Shown in pieces: positions 47,219-55,800 of a DNA stretch of 64,000 bases. The position numbers and the translations under genes were made by a program. The DNA lies in contig JANXBE010000001.1 of NCBI GenBank assembly GCA_025060175.1, positions 1 through 64,000 on the forward strand, in the 5' to 3' direction. The DNA comes from Thermomicrobium sp. (GTDB lineage: Bacteria > Chloroflexota > Chloroflexia > Thermomicrobiales > Thermomicrobiaceae). Every line of letters starts with the position of its first letter. Position 1 is the first letter of the stretch. The notes beneath the pieces were generated by a model. The model made no database searches and was not told the origin of the DNA. It worked only from the letters and a program-made list of their open reading frames with translations.

Positions 47219-48652
47219 GTGTGGCGACCGATTGCCGGATCGGGGGTGTCCGAGGAACAGCGACCTCGTCGGAGCCGCGGGTCGTCGACGCAGCGTGATG
47301 GCTCGCCCGCTGACGGACCCATCGACTCATCGTGCGTGGAGCAGACGGCCGACCTCGCGACCTACGTCCCGTCGAGGGGGCGTGCGCAGGCACCAGCGAG
47401 CCTGCTGCGGCGGATCGCTCCTCCCCGTCCCGATTCCCGGTCGACGAGTGTCGCTCCCGGGGACGTGGATGCCGGATGGGCTGTTCGGCGGGAGCACCGG
47501 TCGCGCCCGGTGGGGCGCCTCGAGCGGATGCGGTCGATCCGTTGGGTGTTGCGTATCTGCGCCGCGCTGCTGGCGACGGCCTCGATCGTCCTCGCTGCAG
47601 CGGTGACGGTTCCTTCTGCGACCGTGCACATTACCCCAATAGTCCGGGAGCGCAAGCTCAGCTTGACGTATGGGATTGCCGAGGGGAACGTCGATTGGAC
47701 GGTCCCGACTCGGCGTGTGACCACCGTGGTGCGAGTGGAGGCTGAGCGTGACGCGACTGGGGAGAAGCAGGTTCCGGACGGGTTTGCGAGCGGTGTGGTG
47801 CGTTTCGTCAATGCGGCGACCGAGGCGGTGGCGATTCCAGCTGGAACCGAACTCTCTGGTGCGAACAGCGTGCGCTATCGCCTCACGACCGATATCGTCG
47901 TGCCGGCTGCGGACCCGTTCGGAACTCAGGCGTTCGGGGTGGCGGAGGCTCCGGTCGTGGCGACTGTCCCAGGCCCGGTGGGGAATGCCGAGGTCGGAAC
48001 GGTGAGCGGGCGATTGGCGACCCAGATCCTCTACCGCAACGTCGCAGCGATCACAGGTGGCACGGTGCGTACGGTGCGGTTCGTGACGAAAGCGGATCTC
48101 GAGGCACTCCGGGAAGACGTCGAGCGGGCGCTGCGGGAACGAATCCGGTCAGCGCTCCAGGGGGCGCTGCGGGAGGGAGAGGTGCTCATCGACGACAGTA
48201 TCCGGCTCGGTTCCCTGGACGTAGAGTTCTCGCAGCCCGAGAACGCGGAGAGCGATCGGGTGGTTGCCCGGGGTACGCTGACGGTCTCGGCACTGACCTA
48301 TGCCCCTGAAGCGGTGCATCGGGCAGCACAGGAGGAGGCAGCACGCCGGCTGGCGCGATCCACGCAGGGGGATGAAGTATTTCTCGGCAACACGTTACGT
48401 TTCGGCGAACCAGAGGCGATCGGTGCGAACACGTGGAGAGTCGAGGCGACGGCGCAGGTTCGAGTCGTTCCTCCCGAGACCGAACTGCGGGCAGTGCGGG
48501 AAGAGATCGCCGGCGAGGGTGTCGGGGAAGCACTGGCACGTCTGCGATCGATCCCTGGAGTCGCGGCCGTCCAGATCCAGGTCTGGCCGTCTTGGTGGCC
48601 TGCTCGCTTGCCGGATCGGGCATCGCGTATCCAGGTGGTCGTCGATGACTGA
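47219..48652 (+). CDS. Baseplate-J-like domain membrane protein
   Basis: 477 residues. The start at GTG 47219 is set by GGGAGG seven bases upstream. A disordered, Arg/Ser-rich cytosolic N-terminus of about 100 residues precedes one membrane helix (ICAALLATASIVLAAAVTV). The rest is predicted beta-rich and outside the membrane, with a Baseplate_J-type segment (FASGVVRFVNAATEAVAIPA, GTELSGANSVRYRLTTDI, PGPVGNAEVGTV). No other phage genes are near, so this looks like a cellular envelope protein. It overlaps ruvX by eight bases. Function unknown. Confidence 0.75.
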   Translation: MWRPIAGSGVSEEQRPRRSRGSSTQRDGSPADGPIDSSCVEQTADLATYVPSRGRAQAPASLLRRIAPPRPDSRSTSVAPGDVDAGWAVRREHRSRPVGRLERMRSIRWVLRICAALLATASIVLAAAVTVPSATVHITPIVRERKLSLTYGIAEGNVDWTVPTRRVTTVVRVEAERDATGEKQVPDGFASGVVRFVNAATEAVAIPAGTELSGANSVRYRLTTDIVVPAADPFGTQAFGVAEAPVVATVPGPVGNAEVGTVSGRLATQILYRNVAAITGGTVRTVRFVTKADLEALREDVERALRERIRSALQGALREGEVLIDDSIRLGSLDVEFSQPENAESDRVVARGTLTVSALTYAPEAVHRAAQEEAARRLARSTQGDEVFLGNTLRFGEPEAIGANTWRVEATAQVRVVPPETELRAVREEIAGEGVGEALARLRSIPGVAAVQIQVWPSWWPARLPDRASRIQVVVDD

Positions 48653-49124
48653 GAAGATCGAGCAACGGGGGCGGGCACTGGGATTGGACGTCGGCGGCCG
48701 ACGTGTCGGGGTCGCGATCAGCGACGAACTGGGGCTCATCGCGAGCCCGCTGACGACGATCGATTTGAACCGTGAGGGGCCAGAGGCGATCGTCAAACTG
48801 GTCGAGCGCTACGCTCCGACCGTCGTCGTGGTCGGACTGCCGATGACCATGCGTGGGCAGGAAGGCGCACAGGCTGCTGAGACGCGACGATTCGTGGAAG
48901 CACTCCGGCCGCATCTCTCCTGTCCGATTGTGTGGTGGGACGAGCGGTTGACCAGCACCGCGGCTGACCGTGCCTTGACCGCCGCTGGGCTTCGGCGGGG
49001 AAGACGCCGTCAGGTGGTCGATGCGGTAGCTGCTGCCCTACTGCTCCAGAGCTATTTGGATGCGCAGCGGACGGGAAGGGAGAGTGACCGGGGTCGTCCG
49101 CGTCGGCAACCCGAGCACGAGTGA
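48645..49124 (+). CDS. ruvX: Putative Holliday-junction resolvase / pre-16S rRNA nuclease YqgF (RuvX)
   Basis: 159 residues from ATG 48645. RNase H-fold motifs: LGLDVGGRRVGVAISDELG with the first catalytic Asp, VVVGLPMTMRGQEGAQA, CPIVWWDERLTSTAADRAL with Glu, and a final Asp in RRRQVVDAVAAALLLQSYLD. YqgF homologues trim the 5' end of pre-16S rRNA in E. coli. It is translationally coupled to the upstream membrane protein. alaS and ruvX are neighbours in many bacteria. Confidence 0.92.
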   Translation: MTEKIEQRGRALGLDVGGRRVGVAISDELGLIASPLTTIDLNREGPEAIVKLVERYAPTVVVVGLPMTMRGQEGAQAAETRRFVEALRPHLSCPIVWWDERLTSTAADRALTAAGLRRGRRRQVVDAVAAALLLQSYLDAQRTGRESDRGRPRRQPEHE

Positions 49125-49397
49125 GCCCGTGGCGGTTCAGGCTCTGGGGAGAGCCGCGAGACCGACAGCAGTGTGTGGAATCGCGGGAAGGCGCGGTTGT
49201 CGGGCTCGCTTTCGCGCCGGGCCGACACTACCGTGGCGATGGATGTGCACCCAGGCCGTAGGCTGACAGGCAGCCCCGCAGCGCTCGACTCCCACCGCAG
49301 ACCCCCAGGGGGCCAAAGCCACAGGAAGGAGTGTGTCGACCCGTCTGGTTCAGCGCCGGGAACGTGGTGGAGGACCGTGGGCGCAACACTGCCGTCA
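49125..49397 (+). other. Intergenic, no gene seen
   Basis: About 270 bases between ruvX and the darA promoter with no recognisable coding or RNA feature. Confidence 0.5.
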
Positions 49398-49426
49398 TTG
49401 CAACGCCGGGATCGCCCCGTTATACT
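49398..49426 (+). promoter_or_regulatory. Promoter of the DarA-like gene
   Basis: TTGCAA (49398-49403) and TATACT (49421-49426) are 17 bases apart. A 10-base palindrome CGGTCGACCG (49428-49437) follows at the expected start of transcription. Confidence 0.75.
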
Positions 49427-49467
49427 GCGGTCGACCGTGTGGGGTGTTCAGAGGGCCGAGAGCAGAC

Positions 49468-49755
49468 ATGAAACTCCTGATCGCAGTGGTTCAAAACGAG
49501 GATGCCGACGCGATCGTCGAGGCGCTTCTAGAGCGCCAATTTCGGGCGACGCGCCTTGCGAGTACCGGCGGATTTCTCCGGCGCGGTAATACCACCCTGC
49601 TGATCGGTGTCGAGGATTCCGACGTCGATACCGTACTGGAACTGATCCGAGCCCATGCTCGAACTCGGGCGCGTCAGGATGCACCCGCGGGCGCGCTGAC
49701 GAGCGCCGCCGCGACGGTCTTCGTCATTCCGTTGGAAGACTACCAGCGCCTCTGA
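49468..49755 (+). CDS. darA: PII-like cyclic di-AMP receptor (DarA/PstA, DUF970)
   Basis: 95 residues starting MKLLIAVVQNEDADAIVEAL. The DUF970 pattern follows: FRATRLASTGGFLRRGNTTL, then LIGVEDSDVDTVLELI and a C-terminal ATVFVIPLEDYQRL. DarA/PstA trimers in Bacillus, Listeria and Staphylococcus bind c-di-AMP; TGGFLR and GNTT are the ligand-loop residues. The window also encodes the cyclase (cdaA), so both synthesis and sensing are present. It is monocistronic with its own promoter, and its output partner is not known in any species. Confidence 0.92.
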   Translation: MKLLIAVVQNEDADAIVEALLERQFRATRLASTGGFLRRGNTTLLIGVEDSDVDTVLELIRAHARTRARQDAPAGALTSAAATVFVIPLEDYQRL

Positions 49756-49768
49756 CTGCACCGCTTCC

Positions 49769-50104
49769 TCATCGGAAAGACGTCCATCGCCGCGAGCGCG
49801 ATCCAGCTCGGAGGCGATGCGCTGCTCGTCTCATCAGGATCAGCGTCACGGTAGCACAGAGGAAGCCGCCCACGAACAGCGATTCGACGGGGATCGACGT
49901 GGCCTGCCAATCGATGAATCGGGCGGTGACGAGCCCGAGGAGCGTGGGATAGACGAGCAGACCCCCCAGAGCGAAGATGATGGCCTCGAGGAACGCGGTG
50001 CGCTGGTCCGCACCGGTGAGCCGACTCCCGAGATAGGGACCGAGTGTCCCGGCGGGGAGCCAGAGGGCGAGTGCCCGAACGATGTCCGCAGTCGTGACGT
50101 CCAT
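49769..50104 (-). CDS. Hypothetical small membrane protein
   Basis: 111 residues with three hydrophobic segments (ALALWLPAGTLGPYLGS, EAIIFALGGLLVYPTLLGLV, and ESLFVGGFLCATVTLILM) and a very basic C-terminus (RRAAHRLRAGSRSRRW). It is convergent with the DarA-like gene, 13 bases between stops. I do not recognise a family. The hydrophobic organisation makes a real gene likely. Confidence 0.6.
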   Translation of the reverse strand: MDVTTADIVRALALWLPAGTLGPYLGSRLTGADQRTAFLEAIIFALGGLLVYPTLLGLVTARFIDWQATSIPVESLFVGGFLCATVTLILMRRAAHRLRAGSRSRRWTSFR

Positions 50105-50446
50105 GCGTGCATCTCCACTGTCGGCCTGACCAAGTCTACTCGGGCCGGCCGCATGCCTCGTGGCAGTTGGTCAGAGTGCAGTGGAACGCGAGCAGCACCG
50201 CGATGGTGCAGATACGTAGGACCGATCGCGGCGTCGTGTCCATACAGCTCGGCGTGGGACGCGCCGGTGGAACCGGCACGCCGCCTGGCGAGAACAGGGT
50301 GCGGAGGAGGGCGCTCACTAGCTGCGACCGGCGCACACGGCGGCCAACGGAGCGTGGTTCGGGTGCCGTGCGGAAGGGGTGTCGGAAGCGTGACGGTTCC
50401 CGACGAGGGTGGGCTGCCGTGCGTGCGGACCATCGTGTGGTGGTGG
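50105..50446. other. Gap of ~340 bases without a gene
   Basis: Between the small membrane protein and the folD stop. I see no open frame with family features, no promoter pair and no RNA structure. Confidence 0.45.
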
Positions 50447-51298
50447 TCACACGTCATCCCCCGTCCAGAGACCAGCGAGTCGCAGAAGATTGCAGGCGAG
50501 AACCGCCGTAGTGACGGGACCGGTGCCCCCGGGAACCGGCGTGAGTGCGGCCGCGACATCGGCGACTGCGGGATGCACGTCGCCCACGACGCGTCCTTCG
50601 ACCACTGTCACCCCGAAGTCGACGACGACGGCGCCGGGCTTGACCATGTCCGGCGTCACGAGCCCCGGATGGCCCACAGCGGCGAAGACGAGGTCGGCTT
50701 GACGAGTCAGAGCGGCCAGGTTTGTTGTCCGGCTGTGGCAGATCGTGACGGTCGCATCGGCAGCCAATAGAAGGAGAGCGAGCGGGCGGCCGACCACAGG
50801 ACTACGGCCGATGACCACCGCATGTTTGCCGGCGATGTCCACCCCGTAGTGTCGGAGGAGGATGAGGCCGCCGAGGGGCGTGCTGGGAGCGATGTGTGGT
50901 CGGCCGACAGCCAATCGTCCTTGCTGCTCGAAGGAGACGCCGTCGACGTCCTTGGTCGGTGGCATCGTGTGCGAGAGCGTGTGCCGGTCGATCGCGGACG
51001 GTAGTGGTTGGAGCGCTAAGATGCCCGTGACCGAGTGGTCTGACTCGAGTTGCTTGATCAGTGTGACAAAGGACGGAATGTCCAAGCAGTCTTCCAGCGT
51101 AAATTCACGCACTTCCAGCTCGAGCGAGCGGAATTGCTTGCGGATAGTGCGGGCGTAGGCGAGGGCCGAGGGGTCGCCGGGGATCAACAGCGCGAGGGTA
51201 GGACGAGCGGTGCCGGATGGAAGGGATGCGAGAAGGGACCGGATCTTGTCGTGCAACTGGGAAACGACCGGTGCTCCAGTCAAGGGACGTGCCGGCAT
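50447..51298 (-). CDS. folD: Methylenetetrahydrofolate dehydrogenase (FolD family), divergent at cyclohydrolase site
   Basis: 283 residues. Family features: SALAYARTIRKQ with the substrate Tyr48, PPTKDVDGV with the conserved Asp, the NADP-binding KHAVVIGRSPVVGRPLALLL, CHSRT, and PVPGGTGPVTTAVLACN. In bifunctional FolD the active-site Lys lies four residues after the Tyr (YxxxK); here that position is Ile52. The usual VQLPLP is ALQPLP, so the Gln is displaced by one. Both residues serve the cyclohydrolase step, so the protein is probably dehydrogenase only. An fchA-like gene lies upstream. GGAGGTGAT precedes the ATG. Confidence 0.9.
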   Translation of the reverse strand: MPARPLTGAPVVSQLHDKIRSLLASLPSGTARPTLALLIPGDPSALAYARTIRKQFRSLELEVREFTLEDCLDIPSFVTLIKQLESDHSVTGILALQPLPSAIDRHTLSHTMPPTKDVDGVSFEQQGRLAVGRPHIAPSTPLGGLILLRHYGVDIAGKHAVVIGRSPVVGRPLALLLLAADATVTICHSRTTNLAALTRQADLVFAAVGHPGLVTPDMVKPGAVVVDFGVTVVEGRVVGDVHPAVADVAAALTPVPGGTGPVTTAVLACNLLRLAGLWTGDDV

Positions 51299-51404
51299 CC
51301 ATCACCTCCGGTTGCTGCTTTCAGCGACGGCGTCGACAGCTGACAGCGCGCTCGGTGCACCGCAGCGACCGAGCGACGAGGACGCATCCTGCGCTCGAGG
51401 CGCC

Positions 51405-51977
51405 TCATTCAAGAATGGACCGCAACTGGACGAGACGGCGCTGGATACCGTCCGCGAACGCCGCTGCTCGGTGAGGTGGGAGAAGGGACAAGTTGGCTTG
51501 GGCCATCGCGAGCGCGGCCTCCACGCTGGCCCGGGCGAGGGCTCTGGCCGCCACGAGATCGGAAGCGGCGAAGGGCGGCACGCTCGGAGCCAAGCGGTTC
51601 AACGTTTCCAGCAGTTGGAGAGCGAGGTCCGCCGTTTGCAGGGGAACCATCGTGGCTCGTTCGACCACCGACTCTCGGTCTCCCGTGGGAATCGTCGGTT
51701 GGAACGTCGAGAGCAGGTCGTGGAGCACCGCACGGTCGAGGTCGGCACGGGCGAGCGCCTGCTCGATGACCGATGCCAAACCGATTGCCAACTCGTGGGT
51801 CTGCGATTGTTCGAGGTGCCGGTGGGCAGCCCGCCGCACGAGGTCACCCAAGGCAGCGGCCTGAGCCAACGTGAGACAGGCCGCGACACCGCCGCCGCAG
51901 CGGTAGCGCGGTCGTCGTATTCGCTCGATGAGTTCGAGCACGGTCCACTCGGCGATTCGGTCCTCCTGCTCGTGCAC
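51405..51977 (-). CDS. fchA: Cyclodeaminase/cyclohydrolase family protein (FchA-like)
   Basis: 190 residues from GTG 51977, with GGAGGG six bases upstream. It matches the stand-alone FTCD_C domain: LELIERIRRPRYRCGGGVAA near the start (PGGG loop, here CGGG), an all-helical body, and ASDLVAARALARASVEAALA near the end. Such domains act as formimino-THF cyclodeaminase or methenyl-THF cyclohydrolase. With no formiminotransferase domain and folD 106 bases downstream, the cyclohydrolase role fits best. The gene symbol is by inference. Confidence 0.75.
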   Translation of the reverse strand: MHEQEDRIAEWTVLELIERIRRPRYRCGGGVAACLTLAQAAALGDLVRRAAHRHLEQSQTHELAIGLASVIEQALARADLDRAVLHDLLSTFQPTIPTGDRESVVERATMVPLQTADLALQLLETLNRLAPSVPPFAASDLVAARALARASVEAALAMAQANLSLLPPHRAAAFADGIQRRLVQLRSILE

Positions 51978-52075
51978 GGTTGTCCCTCCGTCGTCTTGGA
52001 GCCAGGCGAGCCATCTGCCTGCACCGCGTGCCGTGCGCTGGCGCTGGGCTCGAGCGCGCCGTCGCGACCGGACGC

Positions 52076-52081
52076 AGTATA
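52076..52081 (-). promoter_or_regulatory. Putative -10 of fchA-folD
   Basis: Minus-strand TATACT about 100 bases before the fchA-like start. No consensus -35 at the right distance. Confidence 0.35.
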
Positions 52082-52176
52082 GCTCTTCACTCAGTGTCAC
52101 TTTGCTGTCTTTACACTGTCGCATAGAGGGCATGGCTCCCTTCCGCCTCCCCTGTCGTGCCGCTATGGCACACCAC

Positions 52177-52185
52177 TGTGGACAA
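52177..52185 (-). promoter_or_regulatory. Single DnaA-box consensus upstream of the xre-dnaE promoter
   Basis: Plus-strand TGTGGACAA is the complement of TTGTCCACA, a strong DnaA-box form in GC-rich genomes. It lies 12 bases upstream of the -35. No second box was found nearby, so it is not an origin. Confidence 0.4.
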
Positions 52186-52197
52186 GGTGGAAAGGGG

Positions 52198-52226
52198 TTG
52201 ACGGCTGGGCACGGATGGCGTATGAT
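52198..52226 (+). promoter_or_regulatory. Promoter of xre-dnaE
   Basis: TTGACG (52198-52203) and TATGAT (52221-52226) are 17 bases apart. A transcription start near 52233 excludes the longer in-frame start of the XRE gene at 52215. Confidence 0.75.
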
Positions 52227-52289
52227 GCGCGTGTCGGGGTGGCACCGTATGCGCGCGGCGAATTCGCCGAAAGCAGAAAGGTGAGGGCA

Positions 52290-52754
52290 ATGGCGAGCGA
52301 GCCGGTCCTGTTCTTCGGTGAACTGCTGAAGCGGTACCGCGAGTCGGCGCGTCTGTCGCAGAGTCGACTGGCGCAGCGTGCCGGTTTCGATCACAGCTAC
52401 GTGTCGCGCTTGGAAAGCGGGCGACGCGCTCCGACCCGCGAAGCGATCGTGCGACTGGCGGAGGCGCTCGAGCTGACTTCGGCCGAGCGTGACTCGCTGC
52501 TCGCGGCGGCTGGGTTCCTGCCGGAGCAGGCTGAGCACCTCTTCACTGACGAACCCGTCTTGAGTGAAGTGGTCGAGCTGTTGCAACGCCGCGACGTGCC
52601 GGATGCTGTGCGCGAGGATCTGCGCCAGCTTCTGGCGCTGGTCGTGCGCCAGTTCAAGCGGGCCCTCGTCGGCGTCGGTTCGAGCGGTGAGGTGGCGGAC
52701 AGTCTGCCCAGCGAGCGGCGATGGAATGCACGCTGGTCCGGGCAGACCGCCTGA
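52290..52754 (+). CDS. XRE-family transcriptional regulator
   Basis: 154 residues from ATG 52290, with AAGGTGAGG seven bases upstream. The N-terminal helix-turn-helix is clear: LKRYRESARLSQSRLAQRAG, then FDHSYVSRLESGRRAPTREA and AEALELTSAERDSLLAAAGF. The remainder is helical, with no ligand or enzymatic domain recognised. The gene precedes dnaE by 136 bases on the same strand. It could regulate its own promoter, which has the short repeat GTGCC-GCTAT-GGCAC (52157-52171) upstream. Confidence 0.88.
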   Translation: MASEPVLFFGELLKRYRESARLSQSRLAQRAGFDHSYVSRLESGRRAPTREAIVRLAEALELTSAERDSLLAAAGFLPEQAEHLFTDEPVLSEVVELLQRRDVPDAVREDLRQLLALVVRQFKRALVGVGSSGEVADSLPSERRWNARWSGQTA

Positions 52755-52890
52755 CGGCTGTTCCGGAGCACCGATGCGCAGACGGAGCCGTTGGGTGTTT
52801 GGGTACGCTTAAGCGTGTGAAAGCGCACCGCGGTCAGGAGTCGTTGACCTCCTCGCGGGGTGTCAGGCTCGCTCGACGGAGGGGGCGGCA

Positions 52891-55800
52891 GTGTCGCGAC
52901 CGTTCGCGCATCTGCACTTGCACACGGAATTCTCGCTCCTCGACGGGGTCGGACGGATCCCGGAGTACATGGCGCGGGCGCGCGCCACCGGGATCGAGCA
53001 CGTGGGGATCTCAGACCATGGCGTACTCTACGGAATCATCGATTGGTACAAAGCGGCGAAGGCGGAAGGACTCCATCCGATCATCGGTATGGAAGCCTAC
53101 CTGGCACCGCGAACGGTGTACGACCGGGACAAGACGATCTACCATCTCCTCCTCCTCGCTGAAAACGAGCGTGGATACAAGAACTTGCTCAAACTCGCGA
53201 CGCGGGCGAGCCTAGAAGGGTTCTACTACAAGCCCCGCATCGACATGGCGATGCTCGCTGAACACAGCGACGGACTGATCGCGACGTCGGCTTGTCTTGG
53301 AGGACCGCTTGCACACCACCTGCTTCAGGGTGACCGCGAGACCGCGCGGTCTTGGGCGGCTCGCTTGCGAGAGCTGTTCGGTAGCGACCGGTTTTTTGTC
53401 GAGCTACAAGATCACGGACTACCAGAACAGCGTCGGGTCAACAAGGAATTGGTCGAACTCGCCCGAGCGCTGCGACTCCCGCTCGTCGTGACCAACGACG
53501 TGCATTACCTCGAGCGTGACGATGCGAGTATCCAGGATCTGCTCATCTGCATTCAGACCAATTCCACGCTCGACGATCCGAAGCGGATGCGTGTGCAATC
53601 GGATCAGCTGTACTTCAAGCGCCCGGACGAGATGTGGAACCTCTTCGGGGACGAGGTACCGGAGGCGCTTTGGAACACCGTCCGTATCGCGGAGCGGTGC
53701 GACGTCACCGTGGAGTTCGGACGTTTGCATCTTCCGGATCCAGGTATCCCCCCCGGCATGACCGCGGACGAGTATCTAGCTGCCTTGTGCGAGGAAGGGA
53801 TTCATCGTCGGTATCCAGTGGTGACCGAGGAGGTGCGGCGACGCCTCGAGTACGAACTGGACGTCATTCGTCAAACGGGATTTTCGAGCTACATGTTGAT
53901 CGTTCGCGACTTCGCGGAATTCGCGAAGCAACGAGGGATTCTGTACGGTGTCCGCGGGAGTGCAGCAGCGAGCATCGTCCTGTACGCGCTCGGCATCACC
54001 GATGTCGATCCGTTAGCCAATCGGTTGGTCTTCGAACGCTTCCTGAACCCCGAGCGTCGCGAGATGCCGGATATCGACATGGACTTTGCCGATGACCGTC
54101 GTCACGAGGTGATCGAGTATGTGGCTCGCAAATATGGTGCCGAGCACGTGGCACAGATCATCACCTTCGGGACGATGGGGGCGAAGGCAGCCATCCGCGA
54201 TGTCGGACGAGCGATGGGATGGGCGCACGCGGAAGTCGATCGGATCGCACGCTTGATCCCCGCGGGGGTCAATATGACGCTGGAGCGTGCGCTTCAAGAG
54301 AGCCCTGAGTTACGGCAGCTGTACGAAAACGATCCGCGGTCGCGCGAACTGATTGACAACGCGCGGAAATTGGAGGGAATCGCCCGCCACGCAGGAACGC
54401 ATGCGGCTGGGGTTGTCATTTCGGCCTCGCCGCTGGTCGAGCACGTGCCGCTCCAGCGACCAGCCCGTGCGGAAGAGGGGGCGTTACCGACGACGCAATT
54501 TCCGATGGAGACGGTGGCCGAGATCGGCCTCCTGAAGATGGATTTCCTCGGTCTCGCCAATTTGACGATCTTGGCCGATGCCGTCGAGATCGTGCGCCAG
54601 ACGCACGGTATCGAGATCGACCTCAAACGGATTCCGCTGAATGATCCGCTGACGTTCCGCCTGTTGAGCGAGGGACGGACATTCGGCGTTTTCCAGCTCG
54701 AGAGTGCGGGGATGCGTCGCTACATCCGCGAACTGCGTCCAGCTTCCGTGGCGGAGCTCGCGGCGATGATCGCGCTGTATCGACCAGGTCCGATGCAACA
54801 TATCCCTGCCTATTGTCGAGCGAAGCACGGTCTGGAGCCGATCCAGTATCCGCACCCCGACCTCGCGGAAATCTTGGACGAGACCTACGGCATCATCGTG
54901 TACCAGGATCAGGTGTTGCTCATCGCCCGCAAGTTCGCCGGGTACACCCTTGGCGAAGCGGATATCATGCGGAAGGCGATGGGCAAGAAAATTCCCGAAA
55001 AGATGCGCGCCGAACGCGAGCGGTTCATTGCCGGCGCGAAGGCCAACGGTTACAGCGAAGAGGATGCTGAGCGCATCTTCAATCTCATCGAACCGTTCGC
55101 GGGATACGCCTTCAACAAGGCCCACGCGACGTCGTATGCAGTCGTGTCCTATCAGACGGCCTTCCTGAAGGCGCATTATCCGGTCGAATACATGACCGCT
55201 GTGCTCCGCAATGCGCCCAGTCACCCGTCCGGAACCGTCAAGCGGATCGCCGCAGCGCTCGCGGAATGCCAGCAGCTGGGTATTCCGGTGTTGCCCCCGG
55301 ATGTCAATCGCAGCGAGGCGACGTTCACGGTGGAGGCAATGCCGGATGGTGGGAAGGGAATCCGTTTTGGGCTGGCCATGGTCAAACATGTGGGCGAAGC
55401 GGCGATCGAGGCGATCTTGCAGAGCCGAGCCGCACAACCCGAGGGGCGCTTTCACAGTTTCGAGCACTTCTGTGAGTCGGTGGACTGGTCGCTCGTCAAT
55501 CGCCGTGCGGTCGAGAGCCTGATCAAGTGTGGAGCGTTCGACGCACTCGGAGAGCGCAAGATCCTGTTGGCTCAGCTGGAGGGGGCGATTCAGGCGGCGC
55601 AAGCACGGCAGCGGGCATTGCGGCGCGGGCAGATGGATCTGTTCGCAGGTGTCACGCGGGAGCAGGGTAGTCCCCTGCAATTCGCACGACCGGCTGTCGA
55701 TCCCCCGGATATCCCGCGCAGGACGTTGTTGGCGTGGGAACGTGAGCTGCTCGGCGTCTACCTAAGTGCGCATCCGTTGGACGACTTCGTGCCGCTGCTC

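Noticed and set aside
47219-48652. Prophage or contractile-injection remnant
   Set aside because: Only one Baseplate_J-like protein is present, it has a membrane helix, and housekeeping genes flank it on both sides.
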